Source: Paguma larvata
Taxonomy: Eukaryota > Chordata > Mammalia > Carnivora > Viverridae
Length of the DNA stretch: 64,000 nt
Direction of reading: 5' to 3'
NCBI GenBank assembly: GCA_030068075.1
Contig: CM057834.1
Coordinates: 95,373,119 to 95,437,118 of the forward strand
Position numbers and translations under genes: made by a program. The notes under the pieces were generated by a model. That model had not been told where the DNA came from. It saw only the letters and a list, made by a program, of their open reading frames with translations, and did not search any database. Shown here piece by piece: positions 37,684-48,574 of this stretch (position 1 is its first letter; the number at the start of each line of letters is the position of its first letter).

Positions 37684-38656
37684 CTAATTTTAAATCTCCC
37701 CGATTTTAAATGGCAGCTAGGAATTAAAATTAAAACAACTCTGTGCTGAGAAATTATTCTACAGATAATACCAGGCTCCTGAAGCAAATGGGCACTGAAT
37801 TTGCTGCAAGTCACAAGTCAGCTAGGAATAGTAATTCCAGGGTCATACTTTCTGTTTACACTTTGGTGAGGGAAACAAAGAACAACAATGAAGACTTCCC
37901 ACCTTGACCACAGTCCTCTCTGGAGGATGAATTAGTAGGAGAGAAAGCATTTGAACCCTTAGGATGAAGGAACACTGCCTTAAATCCAATGTGGTCTTCA
38001 GTCCGCACCTCCTGTTGGACTGGAGAGTGCAGATAGGGACCCCTAGGTCAATGCAACGTGATAAAACCCTGCTTACGCACTCCTGACAGTCTTCCATCGG
38101 CCATCCGGAACTGGCCATCCCTCCAGCTACCAGCGAGGGCCGTTTCCTCTGTCCCTTCCCTGCAGCATCACAGGCTACAGAAGGCAACAGGTGTGAAAGA
38201 GCAACTACTGGATGACGTAGAGAAGATACAGCTAAAAGGACGCTGGAAAAGTACCGTTGCGAGACTCTCGAGACTCAAGAGACTCAGTGGAGTACAAAGT
38301 GCATTGCTCATCCCATGGTTTGTCCTTGTAGGTGACCTCCTCATTGTCAGTACTCCTAGCGTCCAGAGAGGCAAGGAGAGAAATAGCCGAGAAATCGGCA
38401 TTTCACCTTCACCTCACCTGCTGTGGGTAAACCCATGAAGCATCTTTCTCAGAAGACTTAGAATACCACCCTACAGGGAGTAGAAAATTTGGGGTGATTA
38501 AGTGATTTCTGTACGGCATGTATTTTGCTCCACTCTTTCAACATTTAAGCCTAAAGTTAAGAATACTAGAATATTCACTTTAATATTACCATGTTTTGTT
38601 TCTACAGTAATTTTACTAAATAAATATGGTTTCTGAAGTTGTTGAAGTAATTCAGC
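37684..38656. other. unassigned sequence, moderately CpG-rich
   Basis: 38040-38400 is GC- and CpG-richer than its surroundings and carries overlapping open frames on both strands (38058-38438 plus, 37843-38187 minus). None encodes a protein I recognise. A weak splice-bounded segment at 38166-38426 is discussed under findings. Confidence 0.4.
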
Positions 38657-38972
38657 ACAGGTGATGCCTGAGCAATGCAGGGATTAGGGACACCAGCCCC
38701 CCACTTAGTTGAAAATCCACGTAAAACTTTCGACTCCCCCAAAACTTAACAACTAATCCTTGCTGCTGACTGGAAGCCTTACTGATAACATAAACCATCA
38801 ATTAACATGTATATTGTATGTTATATACTATAGTTTTCCGGTAACATTAGAGAAAATAAAATGTTAAGGAAATCATAAGAAAAAAATGCATTGACAGTAC
38901 TCACTGTATTTACAGAAAAATACCCACATATAAATGAACCTGTGCAGTTCAAACCCATGTTAAGGGTCACCC
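38657..38972. mobile_element. Tigger-type MITE (TcMar-Tigger)
   Basis: The two ends are inverted: cctgagcaatgcagggatta near the left, and gttaagggtcacccat at the right, degenerate versions of the cagttgacccttgaacaa Tigger terminus. Internal blocks tcaaacccatgttaa, acttaacaactaatcc and ggaagccttactgataacat match the Tigger3/4-like non-autonomous family. There is no transposase coding sequence. Confidence 0.72.
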
Positions 38973-39489
38973 ATAGTCTTTAGTTACTTTTGTTCTTCTC
39001 TTTAAAATGTCAAAAAAAAAAGTTTGAGCTCTAAAGTTCGAATTCCTTGAATACATTAAAGATGGCTTTTATTATTTTAAAAGACTTAAGCAAAAGGTAC
39101 CTTGGAAACTGGAAAATATAGTATTTTATGCATAAATATTTTTAAAAGAACTGTTATTCCTCTGAAATAATTTCTTATGAAATACTTTTTAAAGTTAATG
39201 ATTACTTAAAAGATGGATACCTTTATTTTTTAAATCTATTCATAAAATCTATTTTATATACTCTAATTACATTTATATGCAAATATGTTTAAAGTCTATT
39301 CATAAATCAGAATATATAAAGTTCTTTAACACCACTTTAAACAAAGTGTATGTAAAATGTGGCTAGCCCAAAATACCAAGATGATAGATTTCTCTTCTCC
39401 TTTATAGAAGTTTTTTTTTTTAACAGACGAAGAGAAACTGTAATGTGTTTATTTCACCACTGTTGCTCTTTTTTTGTTTAATTAACAAA
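38973..39489. other. unassigned AT-rich sequence
   Basis: Nothing is recognised. A T run lies near 39410-39421. Confidence 0.5.
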
Positions 39490-39500
39490 AAGTAAGTTTA

Positions 39501-39730
39501 TACTCTTTTTTAATTTTTTAATGTTTATTTATTTTCGAGAGAGAGAGAGAGAGAGGCAGAGTGTGAGCGGGGGAGGGGCAGAGAGAGAGGGAGACACAGA
39601 ATCTGAAGCAGGCTCCAGGCTCTGAGCTGCCTGCACAGAGTCCGACACCGGACTCTAACCCATGAGCTGTGAGATCGTGACCTGAGCTGAAGTTGGACAC
39701 TCACCTGACTGAGCCACCCAGGTGCCCCTG
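39501..39730 (-). mobile_element. SINEC_Fc-type SINE
   Basis: This is a full-length antisense copy with a GA-rich block, a ctctgagctgcctgcacag body and terminal cacccaggtgcccc. A perfect 11 bp duplication, aagtaagttta, lies at 39490-39500 and 39731-39741. Confidence 0.96.
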
Positions 39731-39741
39731 AAGTAAGTTTA

Positions 39742-42612
39742 GATTCTGGTAGCCGACCCAGATGCCACCCAAGACCAACACTAAATACATCTACAGTAAT
39801 TTACAGTGATAACTGGTGATATGAAATATAAACTTAAATAAGACCCTGAGGCATCCTTATTCATCGAGGAAAGATGCTTTAGATTCTTAGTAATGGCATT
39901 ATTATAATAAGAAACCACAATGATACAGTTTTGAAAGATTAAGAAGTTGAAATGAAGAAGCAAATTGGTGGTCCTGGTTAACCAGAACCGAGCCGGAATT
40001 TAACTAGAAAGATCAATGGTCTGGAATAACATACTCTGGCTAACTAATCAAGGTTTTAGCATCATACAAGGAGATAAGGTCAAAGACCATACAAGTTTTC
40101 CTCACAGAAACAGATTAAGGGTTCTTAATCTCTATACTTAAGAGTATTAAAATTCCACACCATGAAGCCTCGTGGAAAAAAAAATAAGCTCAAACAGTAG
40201 ACATTAAGAAACATAAAACTTTCGTTTTCAGGTAATACCCTATGAAAGCTAAAATAGTATACTATGTTTCAAACTGGTTTAGTAATTATTCAAACACATA
40301 ACAATCTCCTGCTGATTTTTAAATGGATTATTTGGTATATTATGGGCTTTTGCTGCAGGTAGGGCCATTTCTAAGTTTTGACTGAATAGGGTTTTGGTTT
40401 TTTTCAGGAATTTTTATTTTTTTCCACTGCTAGCTAAATGAGTTCCTTGGAGATTGTGGATGAATGCAGAGATTCTTTAGAGAAAGGAAGTTCGTAACAA
40501 CCCTGCTGGCATGCTTCCTTGAGGGGAGCAGAAATTATCCTAAGATCTAGGTAAGACTGACTACTTTTGAAGAGTCAGAAAATTAGTTGGCAAATTTCTT
40601 TTCTTTTTAAAAAACATTCTGTTTCATTAGCCCAGGAATTGTGGAATTAGTTACAGATGGTTGTCTCATTTTTAATTTGAAGGAGGGGATTTGTGTGAGA
40701 ATTAATATCAACAAATGCTAACAGGGCTGGCTTATGCTTACGAGGAGTGAGTTAATCAGCCTCGACCACACTCAGGAGAACAGTGCTAAAAAGACTGTGG
40801 ACCCGACAGCAGGATGGGCCTGGGGCTCAACTTGAAGCACACTGAGTTTGTTTTTGGAGCCCCCAGCTTACCTCTCTTGAGAGCCCTTTCTCACCACTTG
40901 TGCCGCTGTTTCTTCCCCTCTGGTGCCCCGTGTATTCTGTACCACCTGCTTCCTTTCCTCTGTTCCCCCGGTTGCAAGAGTTCTCAAGAAGAAAAACAAG
41001 ATTTAAAAGAAAGCATCTTACAACTTGGATCTACAGATAGATCAGTGCCAAGAACCATGAAGGGGCTGGGACTGTACTCCACTTACACGCTAACAAGTTG
41101 TCTTGCCCCGGTGCCATGGATGCTGGCAGAAAACACGGCTTCTGGGTCAGAGACAAAGGTCTGGTACTCACAGCAACAGCAGTGGCCAGAATGTCAACAT
41201 TTGCAAGTTGCCCTGAGCCTCAATTCTCAGGGCAGTGCCATGAAGACCTGGGGATGATTTTCTACCCAGTGGGGTGTGTGACATAGAGAAGTCCTGAACT
41301 TAGGAAACCTCAGTCCTTTATGAAGGACTACAACCAAACCTGCCCAGCATTTGCCCCACCATAATCTCGGTTATAGACGGCAGCAGGCATGCATGCCCTT
41401 TGCCTAGATACCAGCCCCTCGGTCTTTCAAGGCTGTTCACTCTACAGTCTGGAAAAGAAAGTCCAAACCAAAAGGTGGTCAGTGCTCCGCCCTTAGGAAG
41501 GGCAGGAACACAACAGGCTCATGGTGTATGTCCCACGCCCTGTATATGTGGAGGGTCTTCGGCATCCGTGAGTGTAAGGCCAGAATGGAAATTCAATAAA
41601 GCATATGTGGTAAAATATTCCACATATGCAGGGGGGAGGGAAACAATTCTTAGAGTTTTTATGTTGTGTTTTTTGTAAATAAATAAAATACAAAGCTCTA
41701 AAAAATCTTGAATGGTGTCAATGCTTTCAATCGCATAATTGAAGTATTCTCAACTAAGGGTTATATTAGTCTTTAGATATTTACATATTTGGAAAGGCAA
41801 GATGGACTTAATAGACAAGCTCTGGCATAAAGTCGGATTCTCCAGTGGGATGTTTATGCTCAGTAGAGATTCAAGCCTGAAGCTAATGTGATTCGAGTCA
41901 TCAGCCAGAATACGGGGCTGTGTTTTTAGGGCCAGGGCCTCTGCTCTTGAACAACTTCTCTGAGAGCCTTCCCAGGGCGTTCATCGTGCCCGTGCACGCC
42001 CTCAGTAGCCCTGTCCCGTCACCAATTCTGTTAGTTTCTGGTGTTTTACAGGCATAAAAGCTGCACCAAACAAGACAATGATCTTGATGATATGATGATA
42101 TGATAAAGTTTTGGTTTTTTTTTTTTTTTAACTCTTAAGGCCGTTTTTTTTTTTTTTAATTCTCTTAAATAAGATATTCCTCAAATATTTAAACTTTGTT
42201 TCTGCTTTCACACTGTCTAAAGAGACCTTAACACATTCCCTGTAGATCATGGTTAGGGAAAAAACAAAAAAACAAAACAAAACAGAACAAAACCCCAGCT
42301 ACCCTAGTGCACAGGCCGGGTGAGGGAGAATCAGACTGTAGCACGCTCTGACATTCTCAACAGACTATCATGGGAATTAACGGAAGATAAACTTGGCAAA
42401 CCTCACTACCCCCCTAATTTGTAGAAATGGGGTGTGGGAGACAGGTCAATCCAGAGCAGAACATGCAAAGTCTGTTTCACTGTCACAGTTCAAGATATAG
42501 ATACAGTGTCATTTTTTAAAGATGTTGTTTTGTTTGCTTTATTTTATAGAGGGAAAGAGATGATGAAATAAAAACAGTACAGGGCATGCAATGAAGTATT
42601 TTAGAATGGGAT
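39742..42612. other. mostly unassigned sequence
   Basis: A 147-codon plus frame at 40814-41257 is the longest non-repeat frame here but shows no domain, signal or homologue I know. AATAAA hexamers follow at 41595 and 41681-41690. T runs lie at about 42115-42129 and 42145-42158. A short ATGATATG repeat lies at about 42086-42104. No repeat family is recognised. Confidence 0.4.
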
Positions 42613-42775
42613 GGGGCTCCTGCGTGGCTCAGTCAGTTGAGCACCTAACTCTTGATCAGGTCATGATCCCAGGGTCATGAGATCGAGCCTCATGTCAGTC
42701 ACTGACAGCATGGAGCCTGCTTGGAATTCTTTCTCTCCCTCCCTCTCTGCCCATCTTTCCACTTGCTCGTGTGCT
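42613..42775 (+). mobile_element. older SINEC-type SINE, 3'-truncated
   Basis: The sense head (ggggctcctgcgtggctcag) and gatcaggtcatgatcccagg core are clear. The body has a deletion before ctgacagcatggagcctgc, and the A-rich tail is lost. No target duplication is found. Confidence 0.85.
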
Positions 42776-43757
42776 AGCTATATGTAAGTGCTGCTTTTAA
42801 ATCAAAAGGAGTGAAACTAATGATTTGATATATAATTTTGGAGTTTTTGTGGGGTTGTTTTTTTTAACACTATAAAGGGAAGCTAAGTTTAGATTCTTTA
42901 CTCCATTTTCTCAAAGAAACCTTGGAGAGATCCATACTTATCGACCCAGTCATTTTTGTAATATATCCCATGAAAACAATCCTAAGAGCAAAACAAAATG
43001 TTGATTACTTTATTTATGACTATTTTAGTCAGGATTCTGACAGAAGCCCAGAAACCCCTTTAAATATCTTAAACAGAATGAGATACACAACCGTTGGCAG
43101 TGGCTGGGAACAAAGGTCAGTATAATGGCTGCTTGATTCAGAAAACCGATCGGGGAGTTAAAGAAAATGGGTACAGAGGATCTCACTACCTGCATCGAGG
43201 AAGTGGGCTGATACCCGTCCCCTGCAGACACAAGACAGATAACGACCTATTTTCTCTCGCTTCTCCATTCTGCCCAAATGTCTCATTAATATGATACAGT
43301 CTAACTTGGAAACCTGTTGTCAGGGGTTCTGGGAAACATAGTTTGTCTCTCAGCTCTTTACCAAAGGTGAGAACATAGCTGTAGTGACAATTCAAGTATT
43401 GGAACTATGGATACAGCACGTTGTTTGTTATATGGGATACTATGGTACAAAAATTCTGATACAACAACAACAAAAAGCCAACAACCTAAATGCCAGTATT
43501 ATTCGAATGATGGGATTCTATGAAGCTATTAAATATCCTCTTTTTCAGTGCATGAGAAATCCCATTTCAGTAACCTGAAAAAAATATTTGCTACGCTAAA
43601 TGGAAAAAAAAAATCAGTTTGCAAAGCAATGTAATATCAACCTACAGTATTACAGCATATGGTATGTAATTCTATGCAATTCCAACTTTCTAGTGATAGG
43701 AAGTTTTCTAACTGCAAAATTAAGTATTATAGACATTGTTCTAAAATTCCAATTTAG
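42776..43757. other. unassigned sequence
   Basis: No gene is seen. 43020-43110 (tcaggattctgacagaagcc) has the look of an old dispersed repeat but was not assigned. Confidence 0.42.
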
Positions 43758-43767
43758 AAATGAAGCT

Positions 43768-43977
43768 GTCATTGGGGCTCCTGGGTGGCTCAGTCAGTTA
43801 AGTGTCTGACTTCGGCTCAGGTCATGATCTCGCGGTCCGTGAGTTTGACTCCCGTGTTGGGCTCTGCGCTGACAGCTCAGAGCCTGGAGCCTGCTTTGGA
43901 TTCTGTGTCTCCCTCTCTCTCTGCCTCTCCCCTCTTTCACTGTCTCAGAAACTAAATAAACATTAAAAACATGGTTT
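43768..43977 (+). mobile_element. SINEC_Fc-type SINE, well preserved
   Basis: This is a full-length sense copy with ggtcatgatctcgcggtccg near the B-box side, a CT-rich block and an aaataaacattaaaaac tail. A perfect 10 bp duplication, aaatgaagct, lies at 43758-43767 and 43978-43987. Confidence 0.96.
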
Positions 43978-43987
43978 AAATGAAGCT

Positions 43988-45353
43988 CTTATTTAAAAAA
44001 TGAGGCTTTGTTAAGGTAACATGCAGAAAACCGGGAGAACAATTCTGTAAGATTTTTAGTTTAATATCATGTTAGCCATCAACACTCTAAAATATTACAC
44101 TACCCGATGATACTATTCTATATGCCAGTTACAGTTACTTTAAAATAAATGCTATAGTCTGAAAAGCAGAAAGAATTTTCCTGGCTAGGTTTTTCCAATA
44201 ACCAGGTGACTACTCTAGAGATCTCGTTAACTTAAAAACCATAACATCAAAAATGTTTTCTCAATGTCCATGATAATAGAGGAATAAAAGTTGCTTTTCT
44301 CTGAACATAGTGCTTTAATTTGAATCTGTCCTTCAAGAAATACCATCTGTTATCTGGTCTATTATCAAGATGGATGCCACAGGCTACTGAAGGGGGAACA
44401 AACCTTCAACAAGCAATCAGTTCTTTAAAAAAAATTATGTCAGCATATTACTCTCCTTTGCAGAATGATTACACCATATATTTAGTTGTCTGATAAAGAA
44501 AGTGTTTTATTGGAATGGAATTATTTACCCCAGGGACTCACTCTGGGAGTCTGCAAAGGGGAGTTATTCCAGGTCATTCTATCCCTGCTAATGCTACTCA
44601 GTTATTCTGCCTTTTGTCAGTTCTGCTTTGTATATGATTTTTTAAACTCCCATTATTTGTTCAATTTCATATCCAGATAGAATTCCAGTCTACCTTTTCG
44701 TACTGCCTGTTGTTCAAAATTCAATTATTATCCCTCTTTTCTCTGACTTCGGCATCAATAAGAGCATTTAGAGGTCAAGGGAGAGTTTTAATCAGTTCAG
44801 TGTAGGAGAGGAGAGAATCCGTAGGCAAAGACAGAAGTCTAGGAGGGCAGACCATATAGAAATTACTATGAATTGGTTTACTTACATTCCCTGGCGACTA
44901 TCTGAAAGCTCTAGATGAAGGTAGATTAAATCAGAGCATTCAGACTTAGAGAAGCCATATACATTTTTGGTTAGGGCTTGAAAGTCAGATCTAGTCACTT
45001 TATGCTGGTTATAAACATACTACGTGGATCTCTGTATGGTTATCTGTGTATAAAACCTCATGTGGCATCAAAAACAAATAATTAAAACGGATTGCACTTA
45101 AACAGTAACAGTTCTTACCTGGAAAAACAGACTGTGACTCTTCAGAGATGACTCACGTTAAAATAGCTATTTAATTTCCTCCTGTGTTTTTAGGGGACGT
45201 TTCTCTGGCATCAATATGTTAATGAGGAAACTCTCCAAGGCCCTTGTCATAACCCAAAGAGCAAACATGTACGTAATTTTGTGACAGAAATCAGCATATA
45301 CATTATCACCAATATTCTCTTTCCTTTAAACTGTATCACTTGTCTCAAATATT
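43988..45353. other. unassigned sequence
   Basis: No gene or repeat is recognised. Confidence 0.45.
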
Positions 45354-45369
45354 CTCATTGCCAAAAGAT

Positions 45370-45581
45370 TTTTTTTTTTTTACGTTTATTTTTGACAGAC
45401 ATAGAGACAGAGCATGAGCAGGGAAAGGGCATACAGAGAGGGAGACACAGAAACTGAAGCAGGCTCCAGGCTCTGATGAGCCGTCAGCACAGAGCCCGAC
45501 ATGGGGCTCGAACTCACAAACCATGAGATCATGACCTGAGCCGAAGTTGGCCGCTTAACCAACTGAGCCACCCAGGCGCCC
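45370..45581 (-). mobile_element. SINEC_Fc-type SINE with 16 bp perfect duplication
   Basis: This is a full-length antisense copy with a TTTT tail, ggagacacagaaactgaagc in the body and terminal cacccaggcgcccc. The 16 bp target duplication ctcattgccaaaagat at 45354-45369 and 45582-45597 is perfect, which points to a recent insertion. Confidence 0.97.
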
Positions 45582-45689
45582 CTCATTGCCAAAAGATCTT
45601 AAACATTTAACTTTGAACAATTTGCATTTACATTTACCCATTCATATAAAAATATTCTTATGCATTTAAAGGAAATGGGAACCCAGCAT

Positions 45690-45935
45690 ATCATCTGCAG
45701 TGGGTGGCATAGAGCAGACCGTAAGCCTGGTCCCGGCTCTGTCATTTAATAGGTATGCGACATTGAGCAAGTTATTCAGCCTCTCTGCCTTGGTTTCTTC
45801 CTTTGTGAAACGGAGGAAATAATATTCCTAACTTACAGGGTCGGCATGAGGCTCGAACATGTCTATGGAGACTGGTAAGTATACTGAACAGCGTTTGGCA
45901 TCCAAGCATTGAATGCTCAGCTGTGGTTAGTATAT
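45690..45935 (+). mobile_element. MIR SINE, near full length
   Basis: The MIR blocks appear in order: gtcccggctctgtcatttaa, gcgacattgagcaagttatt, cagcctctctgccttgg, gtgaaacggaggaaataata, and a 3' part ending attgaatgctcagctgtgg. The spacing fits the roughly 260 bp consensus. Confidence 0.82.
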
Positions 45936-47559
45936 CCTGGGGATAGTTTCCAGGTGTACAAACATGAGGGCTGTTTTGGATTTGGATCAGGAAAGCTGCC
46001 ACCTGCTTTTATATACCATTTTTTTTAAGTGTGGTTTTACATTTTTAAGTGATTGGGGGGAAAAGGAAATAGTATTTTGTGACACATGAAAACTATATGA
46101 AATTCAAGTTTTATCAAAACACATGCCAGACTTGAGTATGGCTGCAAAGCCTAAAATACTTACTATCATCTTTTACAGAAAAAGCTTGCTGACTTGTAGG
46201 CAGCATTTTAATATAAGAGTGTTATTCTGTCTTCCCTTCCTGAATCTAACAGTTATTGTTAGATTCAATAACTTTCATTTTTTCTCCCAAGAAACCAAAT
46301 AAAGAGTTATAGTATTAAGAAATATTCAGTTTTAGGGTTTTTTATTAGAAAGGATTCCTTAATATTTTTAGAAAGTATAGAATAGGTGAAGTCAGAATAA
46401 AGGATTTTGCATTTGCATAACTTTATAAACATCAGTGTTTTTCAAAATATATACTCATATTCATAAATACACACACACGTTCAACAAGTGATAGATCTAC
46501 AATTAAACATATTGGCAGTAAGATAAAAGACTATATGCCAAATGTATTCATACTGCATTAATTACTCCTTTTTAATGTCAGGTTTTATTATTTTTTTAAT
46601 TTTTTGATTGAATAGGGCTTATTGTCTGGTCTCTCTTGCTGAGCTCCCTAATGGCTTTATCAATGCATGATTTTAAATGTGGAGACAACTCTATCCTATA
46701 CACTTTTTAATCTTCCACTGTTGCCTAATGTGTTGCAAGCACAGGGTAGGATATATCTTCATTGAGATTTATTGACTTGAATTAAATTACTTAGAGTTAA
46801 GTAAAACATCTCAAACAATGAACCCTCAATAATCTTGGCTGTGTTTACCATGTCCTGAGGCCTTTCTAAGGGAAGCCACAATTTAAAAGTTCTAAAATAA
46901 TTACAGAAATAAATATGGTGCCATATTGCTCACTGCAAAGTACCACTGTCAATTACAAATTCAATTCTCGGTGGTGGTGTGCACATAGAGAATTTTACAA
47001 ATGCACTGTCTTCTAACTGAGTGGTAATGTTTTTTTTTGTTTGTTTGTTTTTGTTTTTGGTGCCCTCTTGCTTTGTGGTTGTAAGTATTTTAACACGATT
47101 ACTTGGTTTGCTAAAATATTATCTCACTAGCTCAGAGTGTGCTAGGAATTAACAGAATACAACAGTGGGAATGAGTTTTATTTTCCTTGGTGTGGAAATT
47201 AATGTTACTCCACCCAACAATATGCCTCTTGTTTTTAATTACGTTTAAAGGACCCTTTGCTCGTTTGATCTTCTCTCTCACTGTAAAGATTAATAGGTAC
47301 GGCTGGAATGATCGACTTCCCAGGCTGCTTTCCATCGCTGTGATCAGTACCGTCATCTAAAACTTAAGAACGTACTAAATTGGCTTTAATGTATGATCAG
47401 CTTTAAATCAAACAGCATTAGGATTTGCTTTTTTATATCTGCTTCCCCTTAGCTTTCCAGTGTTGGATTTCCTTTAACCCCAAAGAATTCTTTAAGGGGT
47501 AGGGAGGTGGGGGGAGGAAAAAAGAAAAAGAGGAATCATGCATACTTTGTCCAGAAGAA
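45936..47559. other. unassigned AT-rich sequence
   Basis: It contains a perfect 11 bp-arm hairpin at 46241-46267 and a (GTTT)n/T-rich run at about 47030-47058. No gene is recognised. Confidence 0.45.
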
Positions 47560-47760
47560 TGGACACACAAGCCCTCTAGCAGGGATTTGAATTCTAATAG
47601 TACCACTTAGCCTTTGTGTATCTTTGGGCGAGTTAATTTGCAAAGCACCAATAGCCTTATCTGGTAAAGTATTATTATCCCTTGTTTTCAATGTGCTTGC
47701 TAAGATGAGAAATGATAGACCTAACACAGCTGTCCCAGTGAACCTTCAATAATGGTGGTT
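47560..47760 (+). mobile_element. MIR SINE
   Basis: agggatttgaattctaatag, ccacttagcctttgtgtatc, tttgggcgagttaatttgc, ttatctggtaaagtattatt and gtgcttgctaagatgagaaa are diverged versions of consecutive MIR core and 3' blocks. Confidence 0.68.
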
Positions 47761-48236
47761 GCTTTTACTTTTGTTGTAAACTGATCAAGGTCCTTGTTGC
47801 CCCAGTGAAAAGCTTCTACTTCTTGCTGTCAGAGATCATTTCCTTATTCCCAATCCATCTTCAGTAAAATAAAGTGATTTGTGTAGGGAACATGATCTCA
47901 CAACAGTCATCCACGTCATGACTTCATCCTGCCAATCGGAGCTTAAGTTATAGCTTTAGTCCATGGCTTGGGAACTGAAGCATGCTCACATAGCTCTGAA
48001 CTCTTCCAGTGGTGGTAGGACACAAGTGAGGAGAGGTGGGTGCCAAGAAGAAAACAGAGCAGAAAAAATGCCACTAGAACAAACTTGCCTTGTCTTGTCC
48101 ATAGTCATTTTGATTTTGGCATATCCTTGGCAGGTACCATTAAGATAAAGGAGAACTTTAAAGACGATGGTTGCATACACTCCAGCCTCCCTCTTTAACC
48201 CCATCCCACTACAGAGCTTTACAAGTTGCCTCTTTC
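47761..48236. other. unassigned sequence
   Basis: No gene or element is recognised. Confidence 0.45.
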
Positions 48237-48247
48237 AAAGACCTCCA

Positions 48248-48458
48248 GGGGTGCCTGTGTGGCTCAGTTGGTTAAGCATCCGACTTCAACTTAGGTCATG
48301 ATCTCGGAGTTCGAGTCGTGCATTAGGCTCTGTGCTGACAGCTTAGAGCCTGGAGCCTGTTTCAGATTCTGTGTCTCCTTCTTTCTTTCTGCCCCTTCCC
48401 TTCTCACGCTCTCTCTATCAAAAATAAATAAGCATTAAAATTTTTTTTAATATAAAAT
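48248..48458 (+). mobile_element. SINEC_Fc-type SINE
   Basis: This sense copy has ggggtgcctgtgtggctcag at its head and an aaataaataagcattaaaa tail. The direct repeats aaagacctcca (48237-48247) and aaagaccttca (48459-48469) differ at one position. Confidence 0.95.
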
Positions 48459-48574
48459 AAAGACCTTCATAAGATCCCCCACTTACCACAGGCCAATAAA
48501 CTATTCTTCCCTTGTCCTGATACTATCCTGTTCATTCCTAGTTCTTGACACTGTGGTATACTTAACCCAGAATT

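Noticed and set aside
40814..41257. 147-codon plus-strand frame as a protein-coding gene
   Set aside because: No recognised domain, no strong splice context and no codon-like signature visible by eye. Left as an unassigned open frame.
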